NCBI GenBank assembly: GCA_017508895.1
Contig: JAFWRA010000153.1
Coordinates: 1 to 5,703, forward strand
DNA: 5,703 nucleotides
Source of the DNA: Bacteroidales bacterium
GTDB taxonomy: Bacteria; Bacteroidota; Bacteroidia; Bacteroidales; F082
Direction: 5' to 3'
Positions 5,319-5,703 of the stretch are shown in pieces; position 1 is the stretch's first letter, and the number at the start of each line of letters is the position of its first letter. The notes under the pieces are model-generated. The model had not been told where the DNA came from. It saw nothing but the letters and a program-made list of their open reading frames with translations, and made no database searches. A program made the position numbers and the translations under genes.

Positions 5319-5703
5319 ATGGCAAAAGTTAAGTCTTTAGCAGAACTGAAAGCTATGAGAGAAAAGCTTCAGTCCAACCTTGACCTTCGCGAAAAGAGCA
5401 ACGACCCCGACTCTTTGGTGCAAATTAAGGTCGCAATGGCCACTTGCGGTATCGCCGCCGGTGCAAAACAAGTTATGGAACACATGATGGAGAAGGCCGA
5501 CGAGCTGAAGCTCGGCATCGTCTTCACCCAGACCGGCTGCATGGGTTACTGCCACGCCGAGCCGACCATCGAGGTGAAGTGCCCTGGCAAGGACCCGATC
5601 GTCTTCGGTCATGTCGACAACAACCGCGCTGACGAAATCCTCACCAAGTATGTGATGAACAACGAGATGGTGGAAGGCGTCATCCCCGTGAACTACGAAA
5701 CTA
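5319..5703 (+). CDS. HndB-like (2Fe-2S) ferredoxin-domain subunit of NAD(P)-linked [FeFe] hydrogenase, partial at right edge
   Basis: The first 128 residues are present and the frame is open at the edge. The family is about 125-130 residues, so nearly the whole protein is here. It begins with a charged helix (MAKVKSLAELKAMREKLQ), followed by a thioredoxin-like domain with VAMATCGIAAGAK (39-50), TQTGCMGYCHAEPTIEV (70-86) and PIVFGHVD (93-100). This pattern is that of HndB of the NADP-reducing hydrogenase HndABCD and of similar small subunits beside NuoF-like flavoproteins and HydA-type hydrogenases in anaerobes. The role is electron transfer between NAD(P)H and the hydrogenase, probably in the cytoplasm. 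Three motif cysteines are visible (43, 74, 78). Cys88 is a fourth, but it is not in a recognised ligand position. ATG at 5319 follows an A-rich leader with no Shine-Dalgarno. It is the first gene after a strong promoter, so HndC/HndD-like genes probably follow to the right. That is inferred. Confidence 0.9.
   Translation, partial: MAKVKSLAELKAMREKLQSNLDLREKSNDPDSLVQIKVAMATCGIAAGAKQVMEHMMEKADELKLGIVFTQTGCMGYCHAEPTIEVKCPGKDPIVFGHVDNNRADEILTKYVMNNEMVEGVIPVNYET

Noticed and set aside
5337..5612. Minus-strand open frame opposite the HndB-like gene
   Set aside because: The plus-strand gene has a good promoter and clear family motifs; the antisense product has none.

Overview
The window looks like an ordinary chromosomal segment of a member of the Bacteroidetes, probably an anaerobic, fermentative Bacteroidales. 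Three points support this. Three promoters have a -7 box that fits the Bacteroidetes consensus TAnnTTTG. No clear Shine-Dalgarno sequence precedes the genes. The subtilase has a propeptide typical of this phylum. The species cannot be named from the sequence.

Layout, left to right. Positions 1-77 (minus) hold the first 25 codons of a stand-alone thioredoxin-like [2Fe-2S] protein of the NuoE/HndA class, which continues past the left edge. A strong hairpin at 157-186 terminates the next gene, an iron-containing alcohol dehydrogenase (209-1426, minus). Upstream of it and in the same direction is rex (1572-2231, minus), the NADH/NAD+-sensing repressor, with its own promoter. Next comes a large secreted subtilisin-like protease (2356-4596, minus) whose C-terminal third looks like an outer-membrane beta-barrel. 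It is divergent from a small acidic, helical, TerB-like protein (4667-5011, plus) that ends in a textbook terminator. A 307-base intergenic region follows, with a perfect 10-bp palindrome and a good promoter. It leads into a HndB-like subunit of an NAD(P)-linked [FeFe] hydrogenase (5319 to the right edge, plus).

How the genes fit together. Alcohol dehydrogenase, hydrogenase-type ferredoxin subunits and Rex are all tied to disposal of excess NADH in fermentation. Rex is known in other bacteria to repress alcohol dehydrogenase and hydrogenase genes when NAD+ is plentiful, so the neighbourhood is best read as a redox-balance island. Regulation of these particular genes by Rex is inferred, because no convincing Rex operator was seen. 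The protease and the TerB-like protein have no evident link to this theme.

I see no mobile element, CRISPR array, tRNA or rRNA gene, and no clearly new multi-gene system. The most unusual object is the protease with the apparent C-terminal beta-barrel.
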